Below, piece by piece: positions 60,411 through 64,000 of a stretch of 64,000 bases of DNA. Position 1 is the stretch's first letter. The number at the start of each line of letters is the position of its first letter. The stretch is from Branchinecta lynchi (Eukaryota > Arthropoda > Branchiopoda > Anostraca > Branchinectidae): contig JAKZAP010000004.1 of assembly GCA_023053575.1 (NCBI GenBank), positions 24,977,252 to 25,041,251 on the forward strand. Direction: 5' to 3'. The notes under the pieces were generated by a model, which did no database searches, had not been told where the DNA came from, and saw only the letters and a program-made list of their open reading frames with translations. The position numbers and the translations under genes were made by a program.

Positions 60411-60704
60411 GTACAGAGATCTGCTTGAATTTTTGTTTGACACCCTAGAGCGGAGGCTTTTTAGAAGAAACGGGGAACAGAAATCATCGCTGTTCCGCCA
60501 CTTGGGGTCGTGCCACTTTGCAAGCCCGGATAATACGACATCTCGTCATCGCGAAGCACATTTTACCGTACACACGATAGAGAATAATAGCACAACGTTG
60601 CAAGTAGAATATAACGTTTAAAAGCGGATGTTTTATTCATCTTTAAAGCACAACTCTTACCAGAAGTGACCTTTTCACGATAAAATAATTCATGAATATT
60701 AGTT

Positions 60705-61093
60705 GTGTGTTTGGAGTTATCATGGTATCTGTTACCACGGTAACTGGATCTGCAATTAGTCGTTTTTGCGGTTACCGTGGTATCTGATATACGGTTGCTC
60801 TGCAAAAACGACAATTGCTAAAATTGCGTTTTCGAAGTCATCCCAAAAGAAAAACAGATATTCAGTCACATCACTAAATGCCAAACTTCTTTCTCACGAA
60901 TCTGACAAAATTTGATGAAAGTGAGATGACTTTTGAGATACCGCGACCAGTTACCACGGTCAGACCGTGGTATCTGAATATCAGATACCACGATAACTGC
61001 AAAAAGGCCTTTGACCGTTATTAGATAACACGATAACTGCAAAAACGACTTTAGACCGTGGTATCAGATACCATGGTATCTGCAAAAACGCAA
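60705..61093. mobile_element. Palindrome-rich element (GATACCACGGTATC family), copy 2
   Basis: Same blocks as 26738-27142 (gtatctgttaccacggtaac, ctctgcaaaaacgac, gataccatggtatctgca), ending gcaaaaacgcaa. The left inverted end is degraded. Confidence 0.7.
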
Positions 61094-62149
61094 TTATTGT
61101 TTTTCGAAAATACCAATATTTGTCCTCGTGAAAGAAGTGATTTTCTTGTTAGCGCTTGTCGACTCTGTACAGACTTCTCGCTCTTTAAGCAATCGAATCC
61201 ACAAATATAGAGCCACTGGGTCGAACGTTGCGTCGGTCCCTTTTGGCCTTTCTTTTGGGTAGGGCAGATTACCACTGTAACCGTCGCTACTGGTAGATTT
61301 TCTTTTCCAGGATGACACTGACTAGGGCTTTGTAGATCTGATGCTCGGTCTTCTTCGGGAAAATCGTTGAGTTGATCGAGTTGATGGATCTGGAGATTTT
61401 GAGCTAAGATTCGACGCACAGCATTTGAAAACTGTGCGCACCGTGGTTAATCAATCAAGCAAAAAGGACAAGATGGGCTTTCAAAATAAAAATGAAAAAT
61501 GTCGAAGATTATCATGCCCTTATTTTTTTTAAAGAATTTTTGGCGGACGTGAAGCTTACGGAGAATCTTGCGCGGCTTGACTGGCAATCTTGGCTCGGCC
61601 GAAAAAGCGCTAAAAAGGGATTGTGCAAAACGTAACAATGGCGAAGTGCAGAAATTGCCGAAGTTCATAATTTCAGAAGGGTGCCAGGGATAATCTAAAA
61701 CGCAGACTAAGTACGCTAGGAGGGGTACGCTCTTTGGTTTTGGTTGGATTTATCCGTGGGGCTCTGCCGTTAGTGCCCTGGACTGTCTGCGAGGCTACGA
61801 TGTTGGAGTCCTAATCTTCTGAATCTAAAATACAATTCAGGGACATTATCGCGGTCAACAAGTAGCTTTTAGATTTTCCGTTCTTACGTAAATAGCAAGT
61901 GCGCTGGTGCTCAAACGTGGAGGCAGGGGTCACTAGCATTTTATCCTTAGGGGGGGGGGGCGTCCAGTTGTGCCGACGGACTAAAAGATTTGCCGACAAA
62001 ACATGCCCTTGCGGCTTCGCGACAACGGCGTACATTTTCCGCCAGCACAGAATAAAACCGGTGTAAAACTAATTATAATACATCAGTTGAGCCCATTCTC
62101 TTAATGCAAATTCGTATATTTAAATTCAATATTTGGCTTTTCGTTTCAG

Positions 62150-62158
62150 CTACGTTAA
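62150..62158 (+). CDS. Candidate terminal coding exon of SCRIB (two codons and stop)
   Basis: A strong acceptor (ggcttttcgtttcag, ending at 62149) is followed in the required phase 0 by CTA CGT TAA, which would end the protein ...EDSNQLR. Only acceptor quality and phase support this. A competing acceptor at about 61310 (attttcttttccag) would give a four-residue end (Asp-Asp-Thr-Asp-stop). Intron retention at 60411 would give another end. A real terminal exon beyond the window is equally possible. Confidence 0.2.
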   Translation, partial: LR

Positions 62159-62489
62159 AAAGTGAAGCTTCGAACGACTGTACTCAGAATAAGTTAGAAA
62201 TAGGTTTTAAATAATAAGTTTAAAAAAAAATAAAAAAATCTGCCTTTTTTGGAAAAAAATAGCTATACCTACCTTTGAAATCACAAATCTGTTCGTCAAA
62301 AAAAGGAGTGGCCATCGACAATAGAGTAGGCACAATGTAGATTTGTTCTGAATTTACAGCAACAGAAGTAGTTTTCACGTCAAAAAGACATGGTTAATAC
62401 TGCGGTACTGCGATTGATATTACACTGCGTCCCCTCATTAACTTTTCTAGACCCACACCGAGAATCAAGAAAAAAAATTAGATCCCAAT

Positions 62490-63950
62490 TTGCCGATAGG
62501 CAGGTTGTGGGTATGAACAGACAAACGACCCACAAACAAAACAAAGAGAACAGGTTTGCCGAACTTTTACGACTAGGAATGGAAGGAAATTGTTCGACGG
62601 TACATTAAAAAATAAAAAGCTCAACGACGAGGCTTAGACTTTCCGTCTTCGTCCGACAAAACTTTGCAGTCATTTGATTTTTTTATGTGTATAAAAACCT
62701 CGATTTGCCAGCGAGACATAAACTTTCGGGATTGGTCCGACAAAAGTTTACGGAATTTGATTTATTACTTGTAATAAGATCCCGATTTGCCGACGGGTGA
62801 TTTAAGGGTGCGCCCGACAAATGTTTGCATAATTTGATTTCTTACATACAAAAAAAATCCCGATCAATCAATCAGTATTTTATTTCCGCCAAAGATAGCG
62901 AGTAAAAAAGAAATTAATAGACAATGACAAATTTCGGCTAAAACACTATAACTCAAAAACTGCCAAAAGATAGCCTAACTACACTGCCGAAAATACTTAA
63001 AACTTATCTACAATTTAATTACAGTTTAATAACTGACAAATCGAAAATAAAAAAATAAAAAAAATGTGCCGACAAGAATACCGACGCCGGACTAAAGCAT
63101 TAAGAATGCGATTTCTTATGTGTTTAGCCCGACGAGACTGTAAAGAACTTTATTTCTTACGTGTAAAGAGAAGCCGATGTGACGACGAAACTTTAGCTTT
63201 CGGGATGCGCCCGATGAACGTTTGCAGAATTAGATTTCTTACAAGTGAAAAGATCCCGATTTACAAGAATATCGACGCACGACAAAACCATGTAGCATTT
63301 TTTTTTCTTTTCTGTGTTTTGCCCGACAAGACTGTACAGAACTTGATTTCTTAAATAAAAAAATAACTTGGTATGCTGACGAAACTTAAACTTCCCGGGT
63401 GCGACTGACAGTTGTTTATAGAACCCGATTTGATGAAGAGTCTATCGACGTCCGACAAAAGTATGTAAAATTCAGTTTTCTCCTGTATAAAAAGAACCCT
63501 AATTGTCGACGAGAACTTCCTAGGCCCGACAAAAGCATAACAGAATTTGGTTTCTTCTGTGTTTTATCCGACAAACGTTTTCCGGATTTGATTTCTTGAG
63601 TGGAAAAAGAAGCCAATGTGCCGAAGAGTCGACCGACGCCCAACAGAAGCCTAATTTTTGTTTAGTTCTCCTGTATTTCCTCGGTGCGCCCGAAAATGTG
63701 CCGACGAGTCGACCGATGCCCGACAGAGGCATACAAAATTCAACTTCTTCTGTATAGAAATAATCCGATGTGCCGACGAGAACACCCGAGGCCCGACAAA
63801 AGCGTGTAAGATTTGATTTCTTCTGTGTTTTGCCCGACAATTGTTTGCAGAATTTGATTTCTTGCATGAAAAAGAACCTGATGTGCGGACGAATCGTTCG
63901 ACGCACGGCAGAAGTATACAGTATTATATTTCCCTTGTGTTTGCTGGCGC
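62490..63950. repeat. Irregular tandem repeat (CCGATTTGCCGACG / CCCGACAAAAG units)
   Basis: Roughly 100-130-bp units each contain a 'gtgccgacgag' or 'atttgccgacg' phrase, then 'cccgacaaaag', then 'gaatttgatttctt' and 'gtaaaaaga'. At least ten diverged units to about 63950. Antisense open frames across it are by-products of the repeat. Confidence 0.7.
62866..63060 (-). mobile_element. LINE 3' end inserted in the tandem repeat, antisense
   Basis: tcaatcaatcagtattttat followed by ~170 bp unlike the surrounding repeat. On the minus strand this is an AATAAAA-type 3' end with TTGA repeats, resembling tails at about 10000, 12470 and 48240. Confidence 0.5.
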
Positions 63951-64000
63951 ATTTGTGTCAGTGCAGTCATCAGTCGCATAACTGCCACTTCAGATCGTTA

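Larger units (their letters stand above)
58190..60251. other. Intron between exons r and s
   Basis: Holds an antisense LINE fragment (58320-58760), a stretch of loosely repeated 'gtagcat' words (58880-58990) and the second solo-LTR-like repeat (59011-59674). Nothing is recognised in 59680-60250. Confidence 0.6.
60411..64000. other. Sequence downstream of the last secure SCRIB exon
   Basis: Holds the palindrome-rich element copy 2 (60705-61093), inserted in a relative of the 56617 element, then the candidate terminal exon at 62150. An irregular tandem repeat (62490-63950), interrupted by an antisense LINE 3' end (about 62866-63060), occupies the rest. Nothing is recognised in 61560-62140. No polyadenylation site can be assigned confidently. 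Confidence 0.55.

Noticed and set aside
1..64000. A second host gene nested in the introns
   Set aside because: All open frames outside SCRIB on both strands were judged either repeat-derived, LINE or transposase remnants, or short without splice or domain support.

Overview
This window is animal nuclear DNA. It carries the 3' two-thirds of one intron-rich gene on the + strand, a homologue of the cell-polarity scaffold Scribble (SCRIB, LAP family: LRR plus four PDZ domains). Nineteen coding exons can be placed between 4330 and 60410. Every junction is GT-AG, and all exon phases are compatible. They give 3492 nt, or 1164 codons, without an internal stop. Ordered along the protein they encode the acidic region after the LRRs with its RRDTPHHLK motif, PDZ1, a Ser/Pro-rich linker, PDZ2, a second linker, PDZ3, PDZ4, and a long charged C-terminal region. 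That last region carries the conserved [18 protein letters not shown] and [11 protein letters not shown] blocks. The N-terminal LRR exons are not in the window and must lie upstream. The true terminal exon is not certain.

The organism is a non-vertebrate metazoan. A complete Scribble PDZ set means an animal. Kilobase-scale introns packed with LINE fragments, MITEs, Helitron-like elements and minisatellites suggest a marine invertebrate (cnidarian, hemichordate, ascidian or similar). I cannot place it more precisely from sequence alone.

Layout: 1-4329 is upstream intron (an antisense LINE 3' fragment, a hAT-type MITE, minisatellite-like repeats). 4330-13435 holds the acidic region, PDZ1 and first linker; 17585-26497 PDZ2; 29306-34041 linker and PDZ3; 39508-40568 PDZ4; 43029-60410 the C-terminal region. 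60411-64000 is downstream sequence dominated by an irregular tandem repeat. No second host gene was recognised.

The rest is a layered record of mobile elements, many with legible target-site duplications (TSDs). These include a homopolymer-G/C MITE family with 8-bp TSDs, a 701-bp foldback hAT element with a perfect 8-bp TSD, two Harbinger-like MITEs with TAA/TTA TSDs and a three-copy TTAA-flanked MITE family. One TTAA copy is split by a ~2.27-kb Helitron2/Helentron-like insertion. There are also a LINE 3' end with a 13-bp TSD and a short retroposon with a 15-bp TSD. A large element with ~280-bp internal tandem repeats is present in three copies. Intronic features that could affect the host gene are a 4 x 77-bp tandem repeat in which every unit carries the same 3' splice site as the real PDZ2 exon, two pre-miRNA-like hairpins, and a tandem acceptor before the second PDZ4 exon.
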